Positions 10,447 to 20,850 of a DNA stretch of 64,000 nt are shown in pieces. The position numbers were made by a program, and so were the translations under genes. The notes beneath the pieces are model-generated. The model searched no databases. It had not been told where the DNA came from and saw nothing but the letters and a program-made list of their open reading frames with translations. Source of the DNA: Siniperca chuatsi (taxonomy: Eukaryota > Chordata > Actinopteri > Centrarchiformes > Sinipercidae); the NCBI RefSeq assembly GCF_020085105.1, contig NC_058063.1:17640262-17704261 (forward strand). Direction: 5' to 3'. Position 1 is the stretch's first letter; each line of letters begins with the position of its first letter.

Positions 10447-12052
10447 CTATATATAAAACAAAACATTCTCATCATGTTGTTACATCAAAGCATTTCTATT
10501 CTATTTATCTTGTGAATTTCATCACAACACATGCATTGTTTAAAGAGCAACTTGTAGGTTGAATTTTGGTGTATGTTGAACTGTTGTATCTCTCGCCAGC
10601 ATCAGACGATCCCTACTTTTGGTTTCTACCAAACGTGATAGCAAACTTTAAAACACTGTGAAGTGAAACAACACAGCGTTAGGTATCTTTAGCTAATGCT
10701 GGTCAGCTCTCCAACAGCTCTCCTATCACTACAACTCAGTTTAATGCTGATGGCTGTTTCTCCTCATTCCTGCCAATTACTGGCCCCTTGGATGCTTAGC
10801 AGGCTCAAAATTAGAAGAATGAGGTCCATCATATGCATTTGATTTTGTATTTTCAACCTCATCATTGTCAAAACTAGCACTGGAATCCATATTTATAACA
10901 ATTAACTTTAAGAAATTCTTCATTAAAGTCTTGAAAGAGAAAGTGTCACTCTACCTCCCATGTCTGTCGGTCGATCACTCGTGTTGGGATGGCAGGCAGA
11001 CTGTGTTTCGTCTTCGCTCCGTCTCCAAAGCTGTGCTTCATAGGATCTCTGTGGCTGCTTTTATGTTGTTCGATCGATGATGATGTGTTGTCATGTCCCT
11101 TCCTTACCGCAAAGGCATTGAGCAATATCTTAAAATATTTCTTAGTATAAATGTTGATACCGACCATGATTAACAGTTTGCTGCTTTTCTTAGGAAACTT
11201 TGGACTTAATTCTTTTACTGGTTTGCAGAAGTTTTTTCCAAAAATCCTCCATAATTGTTCAACTGGGGTGAGATCTGAGGTGTGTACTACGAAGCAAGTT
11301 CAACACAGCCAGGTTTTCTTAGCGTTAGCTGGCTCGACAAAACCTAAAAGCCCAATCAGAGATAATGGTTATCACGACAGTGGTCATCAACTTTCTTACG
11401 TTAACCCAGGTTTCATCAGACAGTGCTCTCTCTCACCATCTCCATAAGACCAAATGATATAATGTAAACTTTCATCTTCAGATCTATTTAGTGATGTCTG
11501 ACTTCTTTCTAGCTGCTGTACTCAGGTCTGGCTTGCAAAGAGATCTTAATCTCAATGAGATTACTTGATTAAAATAAATATTAAATATTATGTATTCTCT
11601 TTTTACTTTCATCCTTCACCAAGGCTCAGTTGTTCTTTTCCTTTAAGAATTTCAACATTTGCAGCTTTTGTTTCGACATGGAATTGATTTCATCCAGTGT
11701 TTCTTAAGAAATATTGTAAGATATTGCTCAACGCCTGGTGAAACTTCTGGTTGATGCATGCCCAAAGTTTCCTGAAATATTTAATTGTGTGTGCGTTCCC
11801 ATAAAAGGGGGTGTTTGACGTGCCATTTGAGCATTCTTCCGAACAAATCTTTCATTATCATTATAATGAAGTATATAAAAAAATTATTACAGCAAAACAC
11901 TGTTGCTGCAAATAAGGCAAAAGAGGAATGTTGGCAGAAAATTGTTAATTGACTCAACGCACTGTCTATGCCTCCCGTTTATTTGTATATTTGTATATAT
12001 TTAAACATTATACTCCCGTTTATTTGTATATTTGTATATATTTAAACATTAT
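10447..12052. other. Region upstream of the C1q exons in unit 1
   Basis: There are dispersed-repeat sequences to about 10860, then an unidentified minus-strand frame (about 10946-11290; see 26290-26660). Then comes a segment with CTACGAAGCAAGTTCAAC that looks like a small DNA-transposon derivative, and from 11400 the array module that begins CCCAGGTTTCATCAGACAG. Just before the LINE, a 41-bp AT-rich unit is tandemly doubled (from 11974 and from 12015). No first exon for the C1q gene is recognised. Confidence 0.55.
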
Positions 12053-12069
12053 ACTCATTAAATGCATTT
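12053..12069. repeat. Target-site duplication, left, LINE copy 1
   Basis: ACTCATTAAATGCATTT is repeated at 14564-14580 on the other side of the LINE. The same 17-mer flanks copies 3 and 4 on both sides and copy 2 on the left. Confidence 0.9.
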
Positions 12070-12339
12070 GCGAATCGTGACAATGACTTCCATACAGGAT
12101 CGGTCGGGGCCCGGGTTAACAACGACCGCCACCGGTGCTGTTGACCTACAGGGTACCGGTGGAAATTGGACTACTGTTGGTTGAAGACGAAGAAGGAGAG
12201 GAGGAAGGTGTGTTCGTAGGCAGAGAGAGAAGAGGAAAGCTAAGAATGTAGGACTGACAGTAGGGACTTTGAATGTTGGGACTATGACAGGGAAGGCTAG
12301 AGAGTTGATTGACATGATGCACAAAGAGTATCAGACAGG

Positions 12340-12909
12340 TTGATGAGTCTGAAGCTGGAAATTGAAGGGGTGATGTTCAATGTTGTGAGTGGTTATGCCC
12401 CACAGGTAGGATGTGAGTTAGAAGAGAAGGAGAATTTCTGGAGTGAGTTAGATGAAATGATGCAGAGCATCCCCAGAGGTGAGAGAGTGGTGATTGGTGC
12501 AGATTTCAATGGGCATGTAGGTGAAGGGAACCGAGGTGATGAGAATGTGATGGGCAGGTTTGGTCTTCAGGACAGGAACGCAGAAGGACAGATGGGGGTA
12601 GACTTTGCAAAGAGGATGGAAAAGGCTGTAGTGAACACTTTCTTCCAGAAGAGGCAGGAACATAGGGTGACATATAAGAGCAGAGGTAGAAGCACTCAGG
12701 TGGACTACATCTTGTGTAGACGTTGTAATCTGAAAGAGACCAGTGACTGTAAAGTAGCGGTAGGGGAGAGTGTAGCCAGACAACACAGGATGGTAGTGTG
12801 TAAAATGACTCTGGTGATGAGGAAGATGAAGAGGACAAAGGCAGAGCAGAGGACGAAGTGGTGGAAGTTGAAAAAGGAAGAATGTCGTGTAGTTTTCAGG
12901 AGGAGCTGA
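12340..12909 (+). pseudogene. RTE LINE endonuclease domain, C-terminal half (copy 1)
   Basis: It encodes the AP-endonuclease-like domain that nicks target DNA. SGYAPQVGC carries the conserved Tyr and GADFNGHVGEG the catalytic Asp/Asn, followed by FQKRQEHRVTYKS and DYILCRR. The N-terminal catalytic Asn and Glu (LNVGT, CVQET) are absent because of the upstream deletion. The start shown is only the first Met after the junction. The frame ends when one extra base (TCAGGAGGAGC, where copies 2-4 have TCAGGGAGGAGC in a different register) shifts it. Confidence 0.8.
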
Positions 12910-13071
12910 GACAGACTCTGGGTGGTCAGGAAGTGCTCCCAGATGACTGGACCACTACAGCTAATGTGATCAGGGAGACAGGTAGGAGGGTACTCAGGTG
13001 CGTCGTCTGGAAAGAGGAAAGTGGACAAGGAGACTTGGTGGTGGAACAAAGAAGTTCAGGAGTGGAGCAGG

Positions 13072-14520
13072 AAGTTGCAAAGATAAGCAAGAGTGAAGTG
13101 AGGAGGATGTTGAAGAGGATGAAGAGTGGAAAGGCAGTTGATCCTGATGACATACCTGTGGAGGTATGGAAGTGTCTAGGAGAGGTGGCAGTAGAGTTTG
13201 TTTAACAAGATCTTGGAGAGTGAGAGGATGCCCGAGGAATGGAGGAGAAGTGTCCTGGTGCCAATTTTAAAGAACAAGGGAGATGTGCAGAGCTGTGGCA
13301 ACTACAGAGGAATAAAGCTGATGAGCCATACAATGAAGTTGTGGGAAAGAGTAGTGGAAGCTAGGCTAAGGGCAGAGGTGAGCATTTGTGAGCAGTAATA
13401 TGGTTTCATGCCTAGAAAGAGTACAACAGATGCAGTATTTGCTTTGAGGATGCTGATGGAGAAGTACAGAGAAGGTCATAGGGAGTTGCATTGTGTTTTC
13501 GTAGATTCGGAGAAAGCGTATGACAGGGTGCCGAGAGAGGAGCTGTGGTATTGTATGAGGAAGTCTGGAGTGGTAGAGAAGTATGTTAGAGTGGTGCAGG
13601 ACATGTATAAGAGCTGTAAGACCGTGGTGAGGTGTGCTGTAGGTGTGACAGAGGAGTTCAAGGTGGAGGTGGGTCTGCGTCAAGGATTGGCTCTCAGCCC
13701 CTTCTTGTTTGCTCTGGTGATGGACAGGCTGACAGATGAGGTTAGACAGGAATCTCCATGGACTATGATGTTTGTGGATGACATTGTGATTTGTAGTGAG
13801 AGCAGGGAGCAGGTGGAGGAAAATCTAGAGAGATGGAGGTCTGCTCTGGAAAACACAGGAATGAAGCTTAGCCGCAGTAAAACAGAATACATGTGTGTCA
13901 ATGAGAGGGACCCAGGTGGAACGGTGAGGTTACAGGGAGCAGAGGTGAAGAAGGTGCAGGACTTTACGTACTTAGGGTCAACGGTTCAGAGCAATGGAGA
14001 CTGTGGAAAAGAGGTGAAGAGGCGAGTGCAAGCAGGTTGGAACGGGTGGAGAAAAGTGTCAGGTGTGTTGTGTGATAAAAGAGTATCAGCAAGATTGAAA
14101 GGAAAGGTGTTCAAGACGGTGGTGAGACCAGCGATGTTGTACAGCTTAGAGACAGTGGCACTGAAGAAAAGACAAGAGGCAGAGATGGAGGTAGCAGAAT
14201 TTAAGATGTTGAGGTTCTCTTTGGGAGTGACGAGGATGGACAGGATCAGGAATGAGTACATCAGCTCATCAGTACAACAGCTCATGTTAGATGTTTCGGA
14301 GATAAAGTCAGAGAGGCCAGATTGAGGTGGTTTGGACATGTTCAGAGGAGAGACTGTTAATATATTGGTAGAAGGATGCTGAGGTTGGAGCTGCCAGGCA
14401 GGAGGTCTAGAGGAAGACCAAAGAGGAGATTTATGGATGTAGTGAGAGAGGACATGAAATTAATTGGTGTGAGTGAAGAGGATGCAGAGGACAGGGTTAG
14501 ATGGAGGCACATGATTCGCT
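13072..14520 (+). pseudogene. RTE LINE reverse transcriptase (copy 1), several breaks
   Basis: The product can be followed through SEVRRMLKRMKSGKAVDPDD, ERMPEEWRRSVLVPI, KSTTDAVFALRMLMEKYREG, DSEKAYDRVPREEL (motif A), VGLRQGLALSPFLFALVMDR and MMFVDDIVICSE (motif C, FVDD in place of FADD). The breaks are a stop after VAVEFV, TAA at 13396-13398 inside the CEQ/YGF segment, a frameshift near 14280 and TAA at 14356-14358. Compared with the family, a stretch between endonuclease and reverse transcriptase also seems to be missing in every copy of this window. Confidence 0.85.
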
Positions 14521-14563
14521 GTGGCGACCCCTGAAAGGGAACAGCTGAAAGGAAAAGAAGAAG

Positions 14564-15106
14564 ACTCATTAAATGCATTTAGGTCTGACACTGTCCCATA
14601 ATGAAGGATATGTGGAAATCACTTTAGTTTTTGGCTAAATCAAAGTGAAATTAATTTGACTGATTTTAATATTATCTGTGATAAATACCAATAGGGTCTG
14701 TAACACCAGAGGATATTGTGTTGGCTGGTATTTGTGACCTTATCTCACCTATCCTGACAGAGACTGAGCTTCAGTTTCCACGACAACAGCTCAGCAAGTT
14801 TGCATATATTCAGGTTTTACTTATAATTTGTCCCCTGTCTGTCTATTTGTTATTGTATATAATTTCTAGTTTGGAAACTATCGATACAAAGTTTTGCAAT
14901 TTAGGTCTGACAGTCTTAAATGATGGTGAAACAACAGCTGTGAGAGATGAGGAGAAAGCAGAAACTCTTGTTTAAATTCACAATTCGGACTATATTAGTT
15001 CAATCAGGAGAGACCAGCGAAAAAAGTAAAGATAGTGTTAATTTAAACAGATGATGTGAGATGTTAATCTTGACACAGTCTTTGGCGCTTAGACTCCGCT
15101 TAGAAC
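14564..15106. repeat. Right target duplication and array repeat (unit 1/2 boundary)
   Basis: ACTCATTAAATGCATTT (14564-14580) is followed by the array module GTCTGACACTGTCCCATAAT. At about 14870 the sequence jumps from TTTCTAG to TTTGGAAACTATCGATACAA. This omits the Gypsy fragment and Tx1 scrap present in other array copies. No gene is seen. Confidence 0.75.
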
Positions 15107-15328
15107 ATGAAATCTGCAGCAAGCACATCTTTCAAAAAGTTAGATAGTTTTCAATATCAGGCTTTGAGATTATGCAAAGGTGCATCTAAAACAATCCCAA
15201 CAGCAGCATTACAGGTGGAAATGGGAGAAATGCCACTGGAAATGAGAAGGATACAGCTATCATTGAATTACTGGGTTAATTTACAGGGCCATAGTCAAGA
15301 TCACACAACACATACCATATTCACATAA
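15107..15328 (+). pseudogene. Jockey-like LINE reverse transcriptase tail
   Basis: A 73-codon open fragment contains KKLDSFQYQALRLCKGA, ALQVEMGEMPLEMRR and LSLNYWVNLQGHS. This matches the region C-terminal to the palm in jockey-like reverse transcriptases. The Met is not a real start; the fragment is cut from a larger element. It recurs at 18066, 41487 and 57787 and is partial at 3124 and 55576. Confidence 0.75.
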
Positions 15329-16274
15329 CCCAGGTTTCATCAGACAGTGCTCTCTCCACCATCTCCATAAGACCAAATGATATAATGTAAACTTTCATCT
15401 TCAGATCTATTTAGTGATGTCTGACTTCTTTCTAGCTGCTGTACTCAGGTCTGGCTTGCAAAAGAGATATTAATCTCAATGAGATTACTTGATTAAAATA
15501 AATATTAAATATTATGTATTCTCTTTTTACTTTCATCCTTCACCAAGGCCAGTTGTTCTTTTCCCCTGTAAGAATTTCCTCATTTGCAGCTTTTGTTTCG
15601 ACATTGGTGTTGATTTCATCCAGTGTTTCTTAAGAAATATTGTACGATATTGCTCAACGCCTGGTGAAACTTCTTGTTGATGCATGCCCAAAGTTTCCTG
15701 AAATATTAAACTGTGTGTGCGTTCCCATAAAAGGGGGTGTTTGACGTGCCATTTGAGCCTTTTTCTGCACAAATCATTCATTATCATTATAATGAAGTGT
15801 ATATAAAAAATTATTACAGCAAAAAGCAACACTGTTGTTGCAAATAAGGCAAAAGAGGAATGTTGGCAGAAAATTGTTAATCGACTCAACGCACTCTCTA
15901 TGCCTTCCGTTTATGTGTATATTTGTATATATTTAAACATTGTACTCATTAAATCCGAAATGACACTGTCCCATAATGAAGGATACGTGGAAATCACTTT
16001 AGTTTTTGGCTAAATCAAAGTGAAATTAATTTGACTGATTTTAATATTATCTGTGATAAATACCAATAGGGTCTGTAACACAATAGATGATATTGTGTTG
16101 GCTGGTATTTGTGACCTCATCTCACCTATCCTGACACAGAGACTGAGCTTCAGTTTCCACGACAACAGCTCATCAAGTTTGCATATATTCAGGTTTTACT
16201 TTTAATTTGTCCCCTGTCTGTCTATTTGTTATTGTATATAATTTCTAACTGTGGAAATCACTTTAGTTTTTGGC
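15329..16274. repeat. Array repeat modules
   Basis: The module CCCAGGTTTCATC to TACTCATTAAATCC is followed by the GACACTGTCCCATAATG to TATAATTTCTAAC module. The LINE target here reads ACTCATTAAATCCGAAATG: it is unfilled but diverged from the true target. No gene is seen. Confidence 0.75.
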
Positions 16275-17106
16275 TGCCCTGCTGTCCAGACGCCGGCTTT
16301 CTGCCCGGCGGTCCCGACGCCGGCCCCTGATCTGGCTGGCAAGCCTCCAGGGAGTCCCAGTCTTCGCTTCCTCCTCAGGCCGGCAGGTTCCAGGGGATCC
16401 CCGCCTTCGCCGCCAGGTTCCAGAGGGTCCCCGCCTTCACCTTCACTGCATCAAGCCTCCAGAAGGTCCCCACCTTCGTCTTCGCCGCTGGCTTCCTGTA
16501 ACTCTCCGTCTTCGCTGCCGGCCTCCTTTGACCTTCCTCCTGTGCCACCGGCATTCCGCCAGGCCTCCAGATGGTGTTGATCTTTGTCACAGACCTCATG
16601 CAATCAGCTCCGCACCTGCCCAGCCCCCAGGCCATCCGCCCGAGGTCCCCAGCTCCGCACATGCCCAAACCCTGGTCATCCACCCTGATCACCCCTGCCG
16701 ACGTGGTAGTCGTCCTCCACCACGGGGCGGGGTTTTTCGGCCTCGGGAGCTGGCCGTGGAGGGGGGGATGCTGTCATGGATACGCCAGGCTCCACAACCT
16801 ACTAATCATCCACACCTGCTCCCTATCTCACTCCTGCTCCCCATTAGCTCCCAATCCCAGCCTGCATAGAAGCCCTGCACTCACCTCAGTCTAGGTCCAA
16901 TCTCGTTTGTACCTAGGACTCCCTATGTTACGCAGCATAACATTTATCTCCAGCGTTCTGCTGTCTCCAGCGATCCCCCTCTCAGCGAGTCTTCCCTCCT
17001 ATAGACTTCCCTATCTACGTACCTGTACACCTGTACTATCTGGCTGTCATCCAATAAAGAACATTCTATCTCCATCTCGGTGTCCCCTGCATGTCTGTCC
17101 ATAACA
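16275..17106 (+). mobile_element. Gypsy-type LTR element, 3' fragment
   Basis: A GC- and CCT-rich internal segment (16275-16755) leads to a polypurine tract (GGAGGGGGGGATGC, ending at 16771). An LTR follows at 16772-17106, starting TGTCATGGATACG and ending CCATAACA, with AATAAAG near 17053. Gag and pol are absent. The proline- and serine-rich frames over the GC-rich part occur in several frames at once and are not a protein gene. The left edge repeats a piece of the neighbouring array (GTGGAAATCACTTTAG), so the insertion has been rearranged. Confidence 0.7.
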
Positions 17107-18065
17107 TAGTCCTAGTTGATACAGACATTTACGAGAGAAATATAAATATGACTATAGTCATGTATAATGTAAGAATTTTGTTTTTATTCATGAGGTAATA
17201 ATAACCCACACTTTCCCCTGACCTCAACAGTACAAATTGTTTTGAGGCTGGTTAAGGACAAACTCTACTGTCTCTTAATCTTGCTGAGAGAACGTACTGT
17301 TCAAACACATGAGAAATGTATAAGGGTACTTTTGTGTCTATTATTTTGTCAGCCTGTAAGTTAGCTGCTAGCTTAGCTCAATAAGTTAGTCGCTACAGTT
17401 ACATACCCAGGTTGCCTATTAGCCTGCGTGACGTTGTGCATGTCGCTACTAGTTAACAGGACTATTTGTGTTCAACGATCAAACGTTATTTAATGTTGTC
17501 ATATGTTTCGATTTATTAGTTTTAAACCTGATAAAGCCAAAAACTGATATAAATAGCATGTTCAATGATCAAACGTTATTTAATGTTATATTTGTGAATA
17601 TAAAATTTCAATCCGATGTCTTTACCAAAAGTAGCTTAACCTTTAATAACTGGATTATGTAAAACATGCAATGAGAGTAATTCAACCACGTTTAGAAACA
17701 AAAGAATTGAAATTGGACATCCTTGACAAACTGAGCTCAAAACAGGAAACCTTTGTGTAGTGTTTGGATACAGCATCACACCGCTGTCAACATTCTTATA
17801 AAACATTTCAACTGCCGATACAAAGTTTTGCAATTTAGGTCTGACAGTCTTAAATTATGGTGAAACAACAGCTGTGAGAGATGAGGAGAAAGCAGAAATT
17901 CTTGTTTAAATTCACAATTCGGACTATATTAGTTCAATCAGGAGAGACCAGCGAAAAAAAGTGAAGATTAAAAAAAAAAAAAAAAAAAGTTAAAAGTTAA
18001 TTTAAACAGATGATGTGAGATGTTAATCTTGACACAGTCTTTGGCGCTTAGACTCCGCTTAGAAC
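17107..18065. repeat. Array repeat with antisense Tx1 scrap at 17636-17833
   Basis: Minus-strand 17636-17833 reads NFVSAVEMFYKNVDSGVM, then VCQGCPIS and VVELLSLHVLHNPVIKG, the palm region of an L1/Tx1-type LINE. A poly-A run of about 18 bases lies near 17972-17989. The rest is array sequence without genes. Confidence 0.7.
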
Positions 18066-18287
18066 ATGAAATCTGCAGCAAGCACATCTCTCAAAAAGTT
18101 AGATAGTTTTCAATATCAGGCTTTGAGATTATGCACAGGTGCATTTAAAACAACCCTAACAGCAGCATTACAGGTGGAAATGGGAGAAATGCCACTGGAA
18201 ATGAGAAGGATACAGCTATCATTGAATTACTGGGTTAATTTACAGGGCCATAGTCAAGATCACACAACACATACCATATTCACATAA
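18066..18287 (+). pseudogene. Jockey-like LINE reverse transcriptase tail
   Basis: This is the same 73-codon fragment as 15107-15328, here with LRLCTGAFKTTLTAALQVEM. The open frame reflects recent copying of the array rather than function. Confidence 0.75.
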
Positions 18288-19262
18288 CCCAGGTTTCATC
18301 AGACAGTGCTCTCTCCCACCATCTCCATAAGACCAAATGATATAATGTAAACTTTCATCTTCAGATCTATTTAGTGATGTCTGACTTCTTTCTAGCTGCT
18401 GTACTCAGGTCTGGCTTGCAAAAGAGATATTAATCTCAATGAGATTACTTGATTAAAATAAATATTAAATATTATGTATTCTCTTTTTTACTTTCATCCT
18501 TCACCAAGGCTCAGTTGTTCTTTTCCCCTGTAAGAATTTCCTCATTTGCAGCTTTTGTTTCGACATTGGTGTTGATTTCATCCAGTGTTTCTTAAGAAAT
18601 ATTGTAAGATATTGCTCAACGCCTGGTGAAACGTCTTGTTGATGCATGCCCAAAGTTTCCTGAAATATTAAACTGTGTGTGCGTTCCCATAAAAGGGGGT
18701 GTTTCACGTGCCATTTGAGCCTTTTTCTGCACAAATCATTCATTATCATTATAATGAAGTGTATATAAAAAATTATTACAGCAAAAAGCAACACTGTTGT
18801 TGCAAATAAGGCAAAAGAGGAATGTTGGCAGAAAATTGTTAATCGACTCAATGCCTCTATGCCTTCCGTTTATGTGTATATTTGTATATATTTAAACATT
18901 GTACTCATTAAATCCAAAATGACACTGTCCCATAATGAAGGATACGTGGAAATCACTTTAGTTTTTGGCTAAATCAAAGTGAAATTAATTTGACTGATTT
19001 TAATATTATCTGTGATAAATACCAATAGGGTCTGTAACACAATAGATGATATTGTGTTGGCTGGTATTTGTGACCTCATCTCACCTATCCTGACACAGAG
19101 ACTGAGCTTCAGTTTCCACGACAACAGCTCATCAAGTTTGCATATATTCAGGTTTTACTTTTAATTTGTCCCCTGTCTGTCTATTTGTTATTGTATATAA
19201 TTTCTAACTTTGAGAACACACACAGACTAGAGCAGACACAAGTCCATAAAAATGAAAACACA
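18288..19262. repeat. Array repeat modules
   Basis: It is colinear with 41709-42680. It ends in a module with AACACACACAGACTAGAGCA. No gene or RNA gene is visible. Confidence 0.75.
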
Positions 19263-19843
19263 TCACACAGCTTTTCCCCAGTTCACCGAGACATTTTCAG
19301 CAATCTTGCCTTGACATCCTTGACATACTGAGCTCAAAACAGGAAACCTTTGTGTAGTGTTTGGATAAAGCATGACACCGCTGTCAACATTCTTATAAAA
19401 CATTTCAACTGTCGATACAAAGTTTTGCCCGAAACTAAAAGTTAGGAGCGCTTTAAATAAGAAACAATATTCTACAGCATTGACTGCCTTATAAAAGTTT
19501 TCAATATCAGGCTTTGAAATTATGCACAGGTGCATCTAAAACAACCCTGAGAACCCAAGAATTTCAACGTTTGCAGCTTTTGTTTAGACGTTGGTGTTGA
19601 TTTCATCCAGTGTTTCTTAAGAAATATTGTAAGATATTGCTCAACGCCTGGCGAAACTTCTGGTTGGTGCATGCCCAAAGTTTCCTGAGAAATTGTGTGG
19701 CCGTTCCCATAAAAGGGGTTTTTGCCCGAAATCAAAAGTTTGGAGCGCTTTCAATAGGAAATAGCAATGACTGCCTTAGAAAAATCAAGAAATACAATAA
19801 GAGCATCAGTTTCAATGTTACCAGTGTAAATCAAGAACAAGTC

Positions 19844-19844
<1 letters not shown>
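19263..19844 (-). pseudogene. L1/Tx1-type LINE reverse transcriptase relic (unit 2)
   Basis: Minus-strand 19300-19535 holds AVNAVEYCFLFKALLTFSF, FYKNVDSGVMLYPNTTQRF and SSVCQGC. Minus-strand 19751-19840 holds YTGNIETDALIVFLDFSKAV, which includes motif A. The order is correct for one LINE but the pieces are split by array bases. Confidence 0.75.

Positions 19845-19884
<40 letters not shown>
19845..19884. repeat. TG dinucleotide microsatellite (unit 2)
   Basis: About 20 TG repeats, ending GCGCGCGTGCTGCAGGG. It is equivalent to 4789-4840. Confidence 0.95.
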
Positions 19885-19892
<8 letters not shown>

Positions 19893-20055
19893 CTGCAGGG
19901 CGTGGCCTCCAGTGAACTTCCAATCAGAGACTGACACACCTGCTACTCATCTGCTGCTGCTCACCTGCTCTCCATCCACCAGTCAGCACCTGGCAGTAAA
20001 TCTACCTGGTACTTCTCACCAGTCTTCGCGAGGTCGTCCGTGTACTCAGAGTCTC
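19885..20055. mobile_element. Gypsy-type LTR remnant downstream of the TG tract (unit 2)
   Basis: It corresponds to about 59723-59878 of the complete LTR. Both ends are missing and it runs into CAGAGTCTCTTCATTTG. Confidence 0.65.
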
Positions 20056-20262
20056 TTCATTTGTATTTCCTCTTCCTCTAAAAGATTATATTTAATCATT
20101 AATGTATTTCATTGGTCCATAATGCGGGATTTCTTTAGCTATATTATACATTTTTATTTAGCATTTATCATTGCTAATTCCTGATCTTGAACTTGAAATG
20201 GTAAATGGGCTGTACTTGTGTAGCGACTTTCTAGTCTTTCCGACTACTCAAAGCGCTTCACA

Positions 20263-20850
20263 CTAAGTAAACTCTTTGGTATCAGTATTTAAGAACCGCC
20301 AAACATCTATAACTGAAAGATGATCACAAATAAATGCAGTACTTCTGAATCTTGAGTGCTGGACAGTTCCTGCAGGTACTCGATCTATAAGATCATCTGG
20401 AGCATCATTATAATCTCCTCCAATGACCATGTGTGCTTCCTTAAATTTGTTTTTGAGTGCTTCTAGTTTCATACAAAGTTGCATAAACATTATCTTTGCT
20501 TGAGTTGTGTTATGGCTATATAAATTACAAACTATAAAAAAAAGTTTTATCTCATTTGAAAACCAGGATTATCCATCGACCCTCATCTGAAGTGTCTGAC
20601 TCAACAATGTCTCCTGTAAACTTGTTAAGGAGGACAGCGACACCTGCTGAATGTTGAGAGGCATGACAAAAATTATATTGGTCACCTCATTGTGCTTTCC
20701 AAAACTTCATATCACTGTCACCTGAATGAGTCTCTTGAAAAAATATTAAGTCAGTATTTTTGATCTAGAGAACATAAGAACTGATTTCCTTTTAGTACTG
20801 TCATGGATACCTCTGGCATTAAGAGATATTATCTTTAAGGAACTATAATT
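20263..20850 (-). pseudogene. L1/Tx1-type LINE endonuclease relic (best copy)
   Basis: Read on the minus strand, it begins near 20850 with SLNARGIHDSTKRKS (catalytic Asn region). It continues through a frameshifted QETHS-like stretch and GRWIILVF, and is open at 20490-20263 with VIGGDYNDAPDDLIDR (the catalytic GGDYND) and LSVIDVWRFLN. These are the ordered motifs of the apurinic-type endonuclease of L1/Tx1 LINEs. Stops and frameshifts in the first half make it non-functional. The equivalents at 5222-5815 and 44222-44790 carry an extra TAG. Confidence 0.78.

Larger units (their letters stand above)
12070..14563 (+). mobile_element. RTE-type LINE, copy 1 (BEL-deletion scar)
   Basis: It starts at GCGAATCGTGAC and ends with CTGTGGCGACCCCTGAAAGG plus an A/G-rich tail, bounded by the 17-bp duplication. 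Compared with copy 4 it lacks the stretch from the N-terminal leader to the middle of the endonuclease. At 12311-12328 the sequence GACATGATGCACAAAGAG joins LINE bases to CACA plus AAGAG, which is the end of the BEL LTR and its target duplication at 37127-37135. The downstream half shares private variants with copy 3 (GTATC after AAGAG, Ser in VDSEKAYDR, TAA in the middle of the reverse transcriptase). It is inactive. Confidence 0.9.

Noticed and set aside
16251..16894. Overlapping proline/serine-rich frames over the GC-rich stretch (also 1313-1615 and 39525-40326)
   Set aside because: They are open in several frames on both strands because of base composition, are broken in the sister copy, and lie in a Gypsy 3' fragment ahead of a polypurine tract.
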